64,000 nucleotides of DNA from Streptomyces rugosispiralis (GTDB taxonomy: Bacteria > Actinomycetota > Actinomycetes > Streptomycetales > Streptomycetaceae): assembly GCF_024505145.1 (NCBI RefSeq), contig NZ_JANIAA010000031.1:1-64000 (forward strand), given 5' to 3'. Shown here piece after piece: positions 22,761-31,820 of this stretch; position 1 is the first letter of the stretch; every line of letters starts with the position of its first letter. The position numbers were made by a program, and so were the translations under genes. Under the pieces are notes generated by a model. The model worked only from the letters and a program-made list of their open reading frames with translations. It was not told the origin of the DNA and searched no databases.

Positions 22761-24965
22761 GTGATCAGACGAACAGCCTGGCGGGCGGTGCTGGCGCTGA
22801 GTTGGGCCGGTGCCCTGCTGGCGCCCGCCGCCCCGGCCACCGCCCAGACCGGCGAGGGCAAACTGACGGTCAATGTGTTCAGGGAGTACGCCGCGAAGGG
22901 CACGCTCGATCCGCGGATCCAGACCGCCCTGGCCGGGGCGACCATTCGCGTCACGAGCGACCATTCACGAGAGTCGCGGAACTACCCGGTCGGTCCCGAC
23001 GGGACCATCACCATCGACTTCGACACCTGGGCGGGCTCCAAGGGGAAGTACAAGGTCGAGCTGATCAACTGGCCGGACAAGTACGACCCGGTCACCGGCA
23101 CCGGCTTCCTCCAGCCGGCGTTCGCCGGCACGGGGCTGTCCTCCCACCTCAACTACGTGGACATGGACGGTGGCCGGGACGCCACGCTCAACATGGCCGT
23201 GTGGAACCCCGACGACTACTGCCAGGACAACCCCACCCTGGTCACGGCCTGTCAGCAGGCGGCGACCAAGCCGGGCGAGAAGACGCTGGTCACCTTCCCG
23301 TACAACTCCCGCGGCGACACTCAGGGCAACACCACGAACCCGAAGCCGATCGCCACGGTCAAGGAAACCGGCAATGTCTACGGGCTGGCCTACCGCAAGA
23401 AGGACAAGCGGCTCTTCTCCGGTGCCTACGCCAAGCGCCACACCGAGTACGGCCCCGGCGGCCCAGGTGCCGACCCCCAGGGCGCGATCTACGTGACCGA
23501 CCGGACCACAGGCGCCACCAGTCTGTTCACGACGGTGCCGAACGCCGGAACCACCGCGCACAACCAGGGCAGCCGCGTGGACGCCGCGTTCTCCAGCCGG
23601 CCCGGCAAGGAGTCCCTCGGCGACGTCGACATCTCCTCGGACGGCTCGGAGCTGTACGTCGTCAACATGAACGACGGCAAGCTCTACACCTACGACGCGA
23701 CGCAGGCCACGGCCACCGGCCCCAAGCGCGTACCGGTCCCGATCCCGGATTCCGCCTGCACCCCTCTCGGCGACTGGCGGCCGATGGGCCTGGGCGTGCG
23801 CGACGGCGTGGTGTACGCGGGCGGCGTCTGCTCCGCCGAGAGCACGCAGGACGCCACCAAACTGCGCGCGGTGGTGTGGACGTACGACCCCACCACTGGC
23901 GCGTTCGGCGCCGCGCCCATCGTCGACGAACCGCTGAACTTCCCCCGCGACCCGGCCAATGATCCGACGCCGGGCGACTGGAAGCCGTGGACGCGGGACA
24001 ACCTGGCCCAGTTCCCCATGGGAAACGTGGCCTACCCCCAGCCGATGCTCGGCGACATCGAGATCGAGCGCGACGGCAGCCTGGTCCTGGGCTTCCGCGA
24101 CCGGTTCGGTGACCAGTCCGGGCTGCAGATCCCCAACGCCAACCCCAACGGTCCCATCGAGTCCACCGTCACCGGCGGCGACACCAACAAGGTCTGCCGC
24201 AAGTCCGACGGCACCTACCACTGGGAGGGCAGCGCCGACTGTCCCCGCCCCCAGGGCGGCAACGAGTGGTTCACCGGCGACACCTGGCACACCGGGACCG
24301 GCCATCGGGAGACGGCGTGGGGCGCGCTCGCCCTGCCGCTCCAGCAGGACACGATCGCCAGCACCTTCCTCGACCCGTGGCGCACCATCACCTCCGGCGG
24401 GGTCGGGTGGTTCGACCGGACGACGGGCCACCGTGACGCGACCCAGGACGGGTTCGGGGTCGTCTACGCCACCGACGGCGGCTTCGGCAAGGCCAATGGC
24501 CTGGGCGACCTGGAACTGCTCTGTGACGACCCACCGGTGCAGATCGGCAACCGGGTCTGGCTCGACGACGGCGGCGGCACCCAGAACTCCAGAAACGACG
24601 AAGCCCTCGGTATCCCGGGCATGACCGTCACCCTCAAGGACTCCACCGGGAAGGTCATCGCGAGGAAGAAGACCGACGACAAGGGCGAGTACTACTTCGA
24701 CCATCGCGACGGGCTCGAACCGAACACCGACTACACGGTGGAGTTCGACAAGAGCACCGTCGACATCAACAAGCTGCCCAACTACATCACCACACTCGAC
24801 GACCTGATGTGGACGCGCACCACGGGCCGCGACCCGGCGACCAACTCGGACGCCGAGCCGACCGGCGGCGACGAAACAGACCCGATCGCGGTGGCGAAGG
24901 TGACGACCGGACCTCCCGGCTCGGTCAACCACGATCTGGACGCCGGGATGTGGGCGGGCACCTGA
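22761..24965 (+). CDS. Secreted surface protein with beta-propeller and SdrD B-like domain
   Basis: A 734-residue exported protein with GTG start at 22761. Signal peptide RAVLALSWAGALLAPAAPATAQ. An N-terminal Ig-like domain (LTVNVFREYAAKGTLDPRIQ ... GTGLSSHLNYVDMDGGRDATLN) is followed by a long propeller-like region (VYGLAYRKKDKRLFSGAYAKRH, SLGDVDISSDGSELYVVNM). The last 140 residues are an SdrD B / Cna-B-type domain (IGNRVWLDDGGG ... GIPGMTVTLKDSTGKVIARKKTDDKGEYYF). The protein stops at DLDAGMWAGT with no LPxTG motif and no membrane helix, so it is not sortase-anchored as it stands. Related proteins are found on streptomycete and cyanobacterial surfaces. Confidence 0.85.
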   Translation: MIRRTAWRAVLALSWAGALLAPAAPATAQTGEGKLTVNVFREYAAKGTLDPRIQTALAGATIRVTSDHSRESRNYPVGPDGTITIDFDTWAGSKGKYKVELINWPDKYDPVTGTGFLQPAFAGTGLSSHLNYVDMDGGRDATLNMAVWNPDDYCQDNPTLVTACQQAATKPGEKTLVTFPYNSRGDTQGNTTNPKPIATVKETGNVYGLAYRKKDKRLFSGAYAKRHTEYGPGGPGADPQGAIYVTDRTTGATSLFTTVPNAGTTAHNQGSRVDAAFSSRPGKESLGDVDISSDGSELYVVNMNDGKLYTYDATQATATGPKRVPVPIPDSACTPLGDWRPMGLGVRDGVVYAGGVCSAESTQDATKLRAVVWTYDPTTGAFGAAPIVDEPLNFPRDPANDPTPGDWKPWTRDNLAQFPMGNVAYPQPMLGDIEIERDGSLVLGFRDRFGDQSGLQIPNANPNGPIESTVTGGDTNKVCRKSDGTYHWEGSADCPRPQGGNEWFTGDTWHTGTGHRETAWGALALPLQQDTIASTFLDPWRTITSGGVGWFDRTTGHRDATQDGFGVVYATDGGFGKANGLGDLELLCDDPPVQIGNRVWLDDGGGTQNSRNDEALGIPGMTVTLKDSTGKVIARKKTDDKGEYYFDHRDGLEPNTDYTVEFDKSTVDINKLPNYITTLDDLMWTRTTGRDPATNSDAEPTGGDETDPIAVAKVTTGPPGSVNHDLDAGMWAGT

Positions 24966-24993
24966 CCCCGTCGCCCGCGTCAGCCACGAGGAT

Positions 24994-25021
24994 CCGGGCC
25001 GCACCGGTACGGGCGGCCCGG
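24994..25021. terminator. Bidirectional terminator hairpin
   Basis: CCGGGCCGC (24994-25002) and GCGGCCCGG (25013-25021) with a 10-nt loop lie between the convergent SdrD-B-like and Dyp peroxidase genes. Confidence 0.6.
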
Positions 25022-25053
25022 AACCTCCGGTTCCGCCAGGCTCGCTTCCGGGC

Positions 25054-26334
25054 TCAGGAGAACAGCGACCCACCCAGCGGACGCGCCCCCGTGAATCCCG
25101 GCAGCACGAGAAAGGCGCCGGAGGCGGTGGCCGTGGCGAAGGAGGACAGTTCGTCGCCGTCGTCCAGCCGCTGCTGCGTCGCCACGAAGGTGCGCAGTTC
25201 CCGCTGGAAACAGATGAACAGCAGCCCGCGGTCCTCCGGCCCGTTGGCGTAGCTGTAGCCGCGCCGCAGCATCAGTCCGCTGCCCGTGCCATTCGGGTTG
25301 GCGCGGCGGGCGTGCGCCATGGCCGGGACCAGGTATCGGCCCCGCGCGGACTTGGCGCCCAGATCCATGGGCGCGTCCGGGCCGCCGCCGCTCAGTGGCG
25401 CCCCGTCCGCGCGGCGCCGCCCGATCATCCGCTCCTGCTGTGCGAGGTCCTGGGCGAGGAAACGTGCCACGTCCAGCCGCAGGCGCCGCACCACCGAGAC
25501 CGTGCCGCCCCGCACCCGGGCCGGGGCCGGAAGCCAGACCTCCTGGTCCAGCTCCCGTCCGGTGCGTGGTACGACGATGCCGTCCAGGAAGCCCAGCAGA
25601 TTGCGCATCGGGACCCGCTGCCCGGCCTGCCCGGGTCGTACGGGCGGTGCGGGGGGCCGGAAGCCGTGCTGCGTCCAGCGCGGCGCCACCGAGTGTTCCT
25701 GGAGCCAGGCTCTCAGGGCGCCGTCGGCCAGTGTCACCACCTGCGGGTCGGACGCGCAGACCTGGACCATCAGATCGCCGCCCCGGGCCGAGTCGGACAT
25801 CTCCTCCCGGGCGAACCCGGGCAGTTCGCGGGCTCCGGGGAGTTCGCTGTCCACGGCGGCCACGACGCGTGGGCCCACTCCGACGGTGACGGTCAGGTCG
25901 CCCGGCGGGAGTCCGCCCAAGGCCGCGCCACCGTCCCGCGTGGTGAGCGTGCGGACGCGGGCGCCCAACGCGGCGGCCGGCCACCCGCTCCGGCGCGCGA
26001 AGTCACTGCCCGGCGCGTCCGGGTGTCCGGCTCCTGGCAGGTCGTAGACCGACAGGGCCACGTGCTGCTGGGGCTGCACCGGGCGGTCGACCCCGGCTTG
26101 CCGACCACCCCGAGCGGGCACGGCCACGACCGCCGATACGGAAGACGGCCCGGCCCCGGAGGACCCCGCCCGGGACGCACCGTCCGGGGGAGCGGCCGAC
26201 CGTCCCCGATCGGCGACCGCGTAGCCGGTGATCCCGGCAGCCGCCATGGCCGCTGTGCCCGTCGCCAATGCCTTGCGCCGCGACGGCCGCCGCCCCGTAC
26301 CTGATTCACCCAACCGAGTACTGTCAGTGGTCAT
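25054..26334 (-). CDS. Dyp-type peroxidase, Tat-exported
   Basis: A 426-residue dye-decolorizing peroxidase. Twin-arginine signal RRPSRRKALATGTAAMAAAG, so the haem-loaded protein is exported folded. The distal motif is NLLGFLDGIVVP near residue 245-255 (family GxxDG, catalytic Asp). The proximal haem histidine is in PAMAHARRANPN. The ending GLLFICFQRELRTFVATQQRL ... GAFLVLPGFTG is typical. It resembles the EfeB/TyrA group. No efeUO partners are adjacent, so a stand-alone peroxidase role is more likely. Divergent from a beta-helix lipoprotein gene with a 53-bp gap. Confidence 0.92.
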   Translation of the reverse strand: MTTDSTRLGESGTGRRPSRRKALATGTAAMAAAGITGYAVADRGRSAAPPDGASRAGSSGAGPSSVSAVVAVPARGGRQAGVDRPVQPQQHVALSVYDLPGAGHPDAPGSDFARRSGWPAAALGARVRTLTTRDGGAALGGLPPGDLTVTVGVGPRVVAAVDSELPGARELPGFAREEMSDSARGGDLMVQVCASDPQVVTLADGALRAWLQEHSVAPRWTQHGFRPPAPPVRPGQAGQRVPMRNLLGFLDGIVVPRTGRELDQEVWLPAPARVRGGTVSVVRRLRLDVARFLAQDLAQQERMIGRRRADGAPLSGGGPDAPMDLGAKSARGRYLVPAMAHARRANPNGTGSGLMLRRGYSYANGPEDRGLLFICFQRELRTFVATQQRLDDGDELSSFATATASGAFLVLPGFTGARPLGGSLFS

Positions 26335-26387
26335 TCGAGCACTTTAAGCTAAGGGTCGTTGTCCCTACGGATCGGAGTAAAGCGCAC

Positions 26388-27764
26388 ATGAGGCCGCTCA
26401 TCGTCCGCCGGGCACACGGCCGTTGGCGCGCCGCGACGCTGGGCGGCGTGCTGGTCGCGGCGCTCCTGTGCGGCGGCTGCTCGGGGCCGTCCGCCACCAC
26501 CGACGGCCACGCCCCCGCCCACCCGGCCCGGTCCGCCACCATCCGGGTGCCGGTTCAGGCGCCGACGATCAAGGCCGCCCTCGCCCGGGCCCGCCCCGGC
26601 GACCTGGTGCTCGTCTCACCCGGCGTGTACCACGAGAGCGTGCGGGTGCGTACCGACCGCGTGGTGCTGCGGGGCACCGACCGCAACCGCGTCATCATCG
26701 ACGGCCAGGGGCGGCGCTCCAACGGGATCGTGGTCACCGCCGCGGGCGTCTCCGTGGAGAACCTGACCGTCCGCAACCACCTCCTCAACGGGGTCCTGGT
26801 CACCGGTATGAGCGACGCCGACGGCGGACTCGGCCGCGGCAGCGACGGCTACCAGCACCTGGACCCGGCCCGCTTCCCTCCCCTCGACGGCTTCCGCGTC
26901 CGCTATGTCACCGCCCATGCCAACGGCCTGTACGGCATCTACGCGTTCAACGCCCGGCACGGCGTGATCGAGCGCGACCACGCCTCCGGCAGCGCCGACT
27001 CAGGCTTCTACGTGGGCCAGTGCAAGCCCTGCCATGTACTCGTCCAGGACAACATCGCCGACCACAACGCCATCGGCTACGAGGGCACCAACGCCAGCGG
27101 ACCCATCTGGGTGCTGCGCAACCGCTTCACCCGCAACCGGGTCGGCCTGACCGTCAACACCGACTACCAGGAGGCCTACGTACCCCAGACCGGCGGCGTG
27201 GTCGCCGGCAACCTGGTCGCCGACAACAACGCCCGCGACACCCCCGAGCAGGCGGACGGCGGCTTCGGGATCGGCATCGGCATCGCCGGCGGGCAGCGCA
27301 ACGTGCTGCTGCGCAACCGCGTCAGCGGCAACTCACACGCCGGTGTCGTGCTCGCCTCCCACGAGGACGTGCCCCCCTTGGCCAACCGGCTGGAGGACAA
27401 CACCCTGTCCGACAACGCGGTCGACATCGCCTACCAGGCCTCGGACCGATCCCCCGGCCAGGGCAACTGCCTGCGCGGCAACACCCTCCACCGCACCCGT
27501 CCCGAAAACCTCCCCCGCACCGCCCCCTGCCCCGAGGGAAACCGCCGGTCCTCCGCCGCGGCGCCCCGCACCGCCCGGCCACCAGCCGGAATCGCCTTCC
27601 TGGACGTCACGCCGCCCCCCGCCCAGCCACAACTTCCGCACGCCCGCAGCGCACCCGCCACCCCCGCCCGCCAGCTGCCCGGCGACGTACACACCGACCG
27701 CGTACCCCTCCCCGCTCCGGATCTGCTCGCCACCCGCCCCCGCCACGGTGCGACCGCACGATGA
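26388..27764 (+). CDS. Lipoprotein with right-handed parallel beta-helix
   Basis: A 458-residue exported lipoprotein. ATG 26388 begins MRPLIVRRAHGRWRAATL and reaches a lipobox LLCGGC at about residue 30. The body is a pectate-lyase/NosD-type right-handed beta-helix (TIRVPVQAPTIKAALARARPGDLVLVSPGVYHESV ... NGIVVTAAGVSVENLTVRNH, GVLVTGMSD, LLRNRVSGNSHAGVVLAS, RLEDNTLSDNAVDIAYQA). The family includes polysaccharide lyases and epimerases; catalytic residues are not obvious here. The C-terminal 80 residues are Pro-rich and disordered. Its stop overlaps the ATG of the next lipoprotein gene. Confidence 0.87.
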   Translation: MRPLIVRRAHGRWRAATLGGVLVAALLCGGCSGPSATTDGHAPAHPARSATIRVPVQAPTIKAALARARPGDLVLVSPGVYHESVRVRTDRVVLRGTDRNRVIIDGQGRRSNGIVVTAAGVSVENLTVRNHLLNGVLVTGMSDADGGLGRGSDGYQHLDPARFPPLDGFRVRYVTAHANGLYGIYAFNARHGVIERDHASGSADSGFYVGQCKPCHVLVQDNIADHNAIGYEGTNASGPIWVLRNRFTRNRVGLTVNTDYQEAYVPQTGGVVAGNLVADNNARDTPEQADGGFGIGIGIAGGQRNVLLRNRVSGNSHAGVVLASHEDVPPLANRLEDNTLSDNAVDIAYQASDRSPGQGNCLRGNTLHRTRPENLPRTAPCPEGNRRSSAAAPRTARPPAGIAFLDVTPPPAQPQLPHARSAPATPARQLPGDVHTDRVPLPAPDLLATRPRHGATAR

Positions 27765-28504
27765 CGCCACCACACCGCCGCGCCCTGCCGTCCCTTCCGG
27801 TCCGCTCCATCGCGCTGACCCTTCTGACCCTCCTCGGCGGCTCGGCGTGCACCCAGGACAAGCCGCACCCTCCGGTATCCGCCACCACCGCCCCCGCCCT
27901 GACCAATCCGCAGGCCGAACTGCTCGCCCTCACCCGGTTCACCAACTACCGGCGCGGCGCCGCCCGGGTCACGGCCGACATCCCGGTCCAAGGTCACCCC
28001 GCCCGGCTCACCGGCCGCCTCGACTGGCGCCACGCGACCGGACTCGCCGTCCTCAATGGCAACGGCGGTGTCCTCGAGCACGGACGCCACCTCCTGCGCT
28101 GGGACCGCACCACCGTCTCCGTCCGGCGCGACTGGACCGGTCACCTCCCCTCGCACCCGCCCCGCCACGGCTGGGCCCGACGCGCGCTCACCACCCGGGC
28201 GTCCACCATCGACACCACGCTGCTCCTGCTGCTCAACCTGGCCGCCGACCGCCCCGACAACGCCCGGCTGCTGCTGCACAGCGGTGCCCGTCGCCTCGGC
28301 AGCGAGGAGTTGGCAGGAGTTCCCGTCACGGTGTTCGCGGGCCCCTCCACCCCCACGCCCCGAGGGGCCGCCCCGGACCCGGCCCGCGCCGCCCCGGTCC
28401 CGGGGCACACCCGCTACTGGATCGACGCGGGCGGCCGGCTCCGCCGCTTCTCGGCACGCCTGGGCGGCGGCACCGAGTGGATGGTCGCGACGTTCTCCAC
28501 CTGA
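27761..28504 (+). CDS. Putative lipoprotein
   Basis: A 247-residue protein with lipoprotein signal (PVRSIALTLLTLLGGSAC) and no family I can name. The mature part has LLALTRFTNYRRGAARVTADIPVQGHPARLTGRLDWRHATGLAVL and a C-terminal TRYWIDAGGRLRRFSARLGGGTEWMVATFS. This beta-rich pattern recalls LppX/LprG-type lipid-binding lipoproteins. It is co-translated with the upstream beta-helix lipoprotein (ATGA overlap), so the two probably act together at the cell surface. Confidence 0.78.
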   Translation: MTPPHRRALPSLPVRSIALTLLTLLGGSACTQDKPHPPVSATTAPALTNPQAELLALTRFTNYRRGAARVTADIPVQGHPARLTGRLDWRHATGLAVLNGNGGVLEHGRHLLRWDRTTVSVRRDWTGHLPSHPPRHGWARRALTTRASTIDTTLLLLLNLAADRPDNARLLLHSGARRLGSEELAGVPVTVFAGPSTPTPRGAAPDPARAAPVPGHTRYWIDAGGRLRRFSARLGGGTEWMVATFST

Positions 28505-28517
28505 CGCCCGGCCACGC

Positions 28518-31500
28518 TCATCGGGAATCGCCGTCCACCTCCGCCGTCGCCCCCGGACGAGCCCGACCCCGCGGCGCCGGGCGCACCCGCACCGCCGTGG
28601 TGCCCAGGCGGGGGATCGACACGAGGATGTCGTCGCCGTCGAGGGTGGCGGGGCCGTCGGGGTCGCCGAGGTAGGTGGCGCGTTCGGCGGCCGCGACGGG
28701 GAAGCCGCAGCGGAGCCGGACCGTGCCCGGTTCCGTGGCGAAGGACTGGAGCCTCACCAGCAGGTCGACGCCGTCGTCGCCCGGGACCGGGGCCGCGTCG
28801 CGGACCGCGACGCGGGCGTCGTCGACGGAGAGCAGCGCGAGTTCGGCCGGCCGGTCCGCGTCGGGGGCGCCGTGTGCCGGTACGCCGATCAGCGGGTGGT
28901 CGACCTCATAGGCGGTGCGCAGTGCCAGGGCGTCGGCGTCGATGGTCTCGCCGGGGCGGCGGACGCCCACCGCGTACCGGAAGGTGGTGTGGAACGCCTG
29001 CTGGGACGGGAAGTTGGTGTCCCACAGGTTGTTGTGCACCCAGGAGTAGACCGTGCCTGGCTGTCGCGGTGACGTCGAGTCGGGGAAGGGCGCGTAGGGC
29101 AGGGCGATGGTCTCCGGCTCGACCAGCGGCGCGTCCCGGGTGATCCAGGCGACGGGGCCGCCGTCGTCCGTCAGGGAGACGAACGACCTGACGGCACGCA
29201 TGTGCTGGGGCGCGCCGGGCACGTGTGCGAGGCCGGTGCCGGTCAGGGCGCCGGTGATCTCGTAGTGCACGGTGGGCCGCGTCAGCGCGAACGGGAAGGC
29301 GAGGTACGCGCTCTCCTTCGTCATGGTGGCGGGCTTGTCGAACCGGTTGTCGATCACCAGATGGGCGTCGTCACGGCCGAGGCTGACGGTGGTGCGGGCC
29401 CGGTGGACGCCGTCCGCCGCGTACTCGTAGGTGAGGCGCCGGCCAAGCGCGTCATCGACGCGTTCGAGGAGCACGGCGGGGCGGGCCAGGGTCCGGGAAC
29501 CGAGGAGTTCCAGTTCCTCGCTCACCGTCGTCTTGTTGGCCTGGTGGTTGTAGCCGCCCGCGGTGGTGTACGTGTCGTAGACGTAGCCGTTGAAGCCCAC
29601 GACGGCGTCCTGGTCGACCAGTTCGCGACCGGTGGCCTTCTCGACGAGGCTCGCCACACAGGCCCTGGTCAGGTCGATTCGGACGCGCAGGTGGTCGTTC
29701 TCCAGGATCAGGTCCTCGGCGGTGGGCAGGGGTACGGCGCGGACTTCGCGCTCCTCGCCGTCCTCGTCCCCGTCGAGGCGGAGCGGAGCGGGGGAGGTCA
29801 CCGCCTTGCCGCCGTTCTCGCCGGTCACCGTCACGTCCAGCCGTACGACGCCGAACGGCGGCACATCGGGCACCTGGATGTGCAGCCACCGCCCGGCGTC
29901 CCGGTGGACCGGGTTGGTCTGCGCCTCCTGGACCAGCGGCAGCTCCGCGCCGGTGCGGCCGTCGGCCACCGACACCCGGCTCGTGAGCGGGACCCGGCTC
30001 TCGCGCAGGAACACCGTCACGACCGAGGTGCGCGCGGCCGCCGTGGTGTTGACGGCCCAGTACGTCACGTCGGCATCGGCCGCGGCGGGGAGTACGGCGC
30101 CGAGCGCGGCCGAGGCGTGGTCGAGGAAGGTGTCCGCGTCGTTGTCGCCGTGCAGCGCGTACCCGTACTTCCAGTGCCACTGCTGCTCGCCCGACTCGCC
30201 GCCCGCGTCACCGTGGGTCCACGGGTCGGCGGCGCCCCAGGTGTGCTCGTTGAACAGGGACACCGACCGGTACACCTGGTCGGCGCCGCCGCGGGCGGCG
30301 GTGGCCAGGTCGGTGGTGGGCCCCGCGGGGGAGGCCAGGGCGGCGATCCCGTACAGGGTGGCGGCGTCGGTGACGGTGGACTGGGCGCGGCGCACCATGG
30401 CCTGGGGCCGGGCGCCCGAGCCGACGCCCTCGACCCACCAGTCGCCCCAGTCGCCCTCGAAGGCGGGGATGGCGTCGCCGAGGCGGGCCTCGGCGTCGGT
30501 GAAGAAGTCGGTGTTGGTGGACAGCCGCAGCCTGGGGCTGTCCCAGGTCTCGTTCCAGCGGCGTACGGTCTCGGCGAGGATCAGCCGCGGCGGCGCGTTG
30601 TCCCCGAAGTGGCCCTGCACCCTCAGATGCAGCACGTCCCACGGGTAGGGCTCGCGCTCGCCCGGCGCGGGGGCCGGTGCGCCGAGGAGTTCGGGCGGGA
30701 ACGGGTAGGGGTTGGTCGCGAGCGACGTCAGATAGGCGGGCAGCAGGTCGTCCACCATGGCGTAGGAGGTGTCGAAGCCCAGCACGGGCCCCTCCATGTA
30801 GGCCAGGCCGTGGGGGCTGTCGGTCATCCACACCAGCACCTCCTTGCCCGACGGGGCGCGCCACCGGAACAGGCGCGGCAACCGCGCGCCGCCGTTGGTG
30901 GTGGGCACCGAGCGCCCGGCCCAGTTGTGCGCCACCGACAGGTAGCGCACGCCCAGGGGGGAGAGCGCGTCCGGCAGCCCGGCGACGGAGCCGGGCACGT
31001 CGGTCTGCATGGCCGAGCGGAAGTCGATCCCGTAGGTGTCCCGCACCCGGCGGGCCAACCGCAGCAGTTCGTGGAGTTCGTCGGTGGAGCAGGTGTCGCT
31101 GTGGAGGTTGTACGGCATGGCCGTCAGCTCGATCTGACCGGCGCGGACCCGCTCGATGAACTCCGTGACCCGCTCCGGCGGCCGGACGGCGGCCCACTGC
31201 TCGAACGACCACAGCGACTCCACGGCCCACCGGAACCTGGCGTCGTCGGGCCAACCGTCGGTGGTGCGCGTCAGATCGAGGCAGGAGTCGAGGAAGGCGA
31301 CGTGTTCGCCGAGGACGGTGCCCTGCGGATCGGTGTAGCCGATGTCCAGGTGCGAGTGGTGGACCAGGTGGATCGTCCAGTCCCGCGGTGGTTCCAGCGC
31401 GAAGGCGAGCACCGCCGAGGCGTCGCCGTTGCGGGCCTCGATGCGCACGTCGCGGCGGTCGCGCTCCAGCGGGAGCAGAAGGCGTGGCCCGCCGGGCGCG

Positions 31501-31763
31501 GGCAGCACCTCGACGGGCACCCGGCCACGCCCGGCGATCTCCACGTCGAAGGTCCACTGGTCATGCGCGGGCGCGTCGCCGGAGACGAGGATGCGCACTC
31601 CGCGCCGGGCGCCGTCGCCGGCGCGGCGTACGAGGTGTTCCGGCAGGGCCCGCAGTTCCGTGCCGCCGGCCCGCGCGGTGGCGGCGACGGCGAGGCCGAT
31701 CATGCTCGTCCGGGCCTTGTCGGTGGACCAGCGGCGGTCGCGTACGAGGGCGCGCGTCGTCAT
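28518..31763 (-). CDS. GH38 alpha-mannosidase
   Basis: A 1081-residue glycoside hydrolase family 38 enzyme that removes alpha-linked mannose from oligomannosides. The N-terminal GH38 domain begins at WTIHLVHHSHLDIGYTDPQG (zinc-binding His and Asp). The nucleophile Asp is in FRSAMQTDVPGSVAG near residue 250. The middle domain and C-terminal beta domains follow (VRIDLTRACVASLVEKATGRELVD ... SYLAFPFAL). No signal peptide is seen, so it acts in the cytoplasm on imported mannosides. Last gene of a four-gene unit with the binding protein and two permeases. The family includes both class II lysosomal-type and bacterial enzymes; exact linkage preference is unknown. Confidence 0.9.
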   Translation of the reverse strand: MTTRALVRDRRWSTDKARTSMIGLAVAATARAGGTELRALPEHLVRRAGDGARRGVRILVSGDAPAHDQWTFDVEIAGRGRVPVEVLPAPGGPRLLLPLERDRRDVRIEARNGDASAVLAFALEPPRDWTIHLVHHSHLDIGYTDPQGTVLGEHVAFLDSCLDLTRTTDGWPDDARFRWAVESLWSFEQWAAVRPPERVTEFIERVRAGQIELTAMPYNLHSDTCSTDELHELLRLARRVRDTYGIDFRSAMQTDVPGSVAGLPDALSPLGVRYLSVAHNWAGRSVPTTNGGARLPRLFRWRAPSGKEVLVWMTDSPHGLAYMEGPVLGFDTSYAMVDDLLPAYLTSLATNPYPFPPELLGAPAPAPGEREPYPWDVLHLRVQGHFGDNAPPRLILAETVRRWNETWDSPRLRLSTNTDFFTDAEARLGDAIPAFEGDWGDWWVEGVGSGARPQAMVRRAQSTVTDAATLYGIAALASPAGPTTDLATAARGGADQVYRSVSLFNEHTWGAADPWTHGDAGGESGEQQWHWKYGYALHGDNDADTFLDHASAALGAVLPAAADADVTYWAVNTTAAARTSVVTVFLRESRVPLTSRVSVADGRTGAELPLVQEAQTNPVHRDAGRWLHIQVPDVPPFGVVRLDVTVTGENGGKAVTSPAPLRLDGDEDGEEREVRAVPLPTAEDLILENDHLRVRIDLTRACVASLVEKATGRELVDQDAVVGFNGYVYDTYTTAGGYNHQANKTTVSEELELLGSRTLARPAVLLERVDDALGRRLTYEYAADGVHRARTTVSLGRDDAHLVIDNRFDKPATMTKESAYLAFPFALTRPTVHYEITGALTGTGLAHVPGAPQHMRAVRSFVSLTDDGGPVAWITRDAPLVEPETIALPYAPFPDSTSPRQPGTVYSWVHNNLWDTNFPSQQAFHTTFRYAVGVRRPGETIDADALALRTAYEVDHPLIGVPAHGAPDADRPAELALLSVDDARVAVRDAAPVPGDDGVDLLVRLQSFATEPGTVRLRCGFPVAAAERATYLGDPDGPATLDGDDILVSIPRLGTTAVRVRPAPRGRARPGATAEVDGDSR

Positions 31764-31820
31764 GTGTCTCTTCTCTCCCGGATTGGTTCAGTGGTTCGGT
31801 TGAGGCCGTGAGCCGCGGGT

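Noticed and set aside
22965-25073. A 700-codon minus-strand frame opposite the SdrD-B-like gene
   Set aside because: Third-position GC bias on the plus strand creates long open frames on the opposite strand. It has no recognisable domain, and the plus strand has a signal peptide and known domains.
26423-28504. A 693-codon plus-strand gene running through the beta-helix gene
   Set aside because: It is out of frame with the beta-helix protein, and only the section from 27761 onward looks like a real lipoprotein with its own overlapping start.
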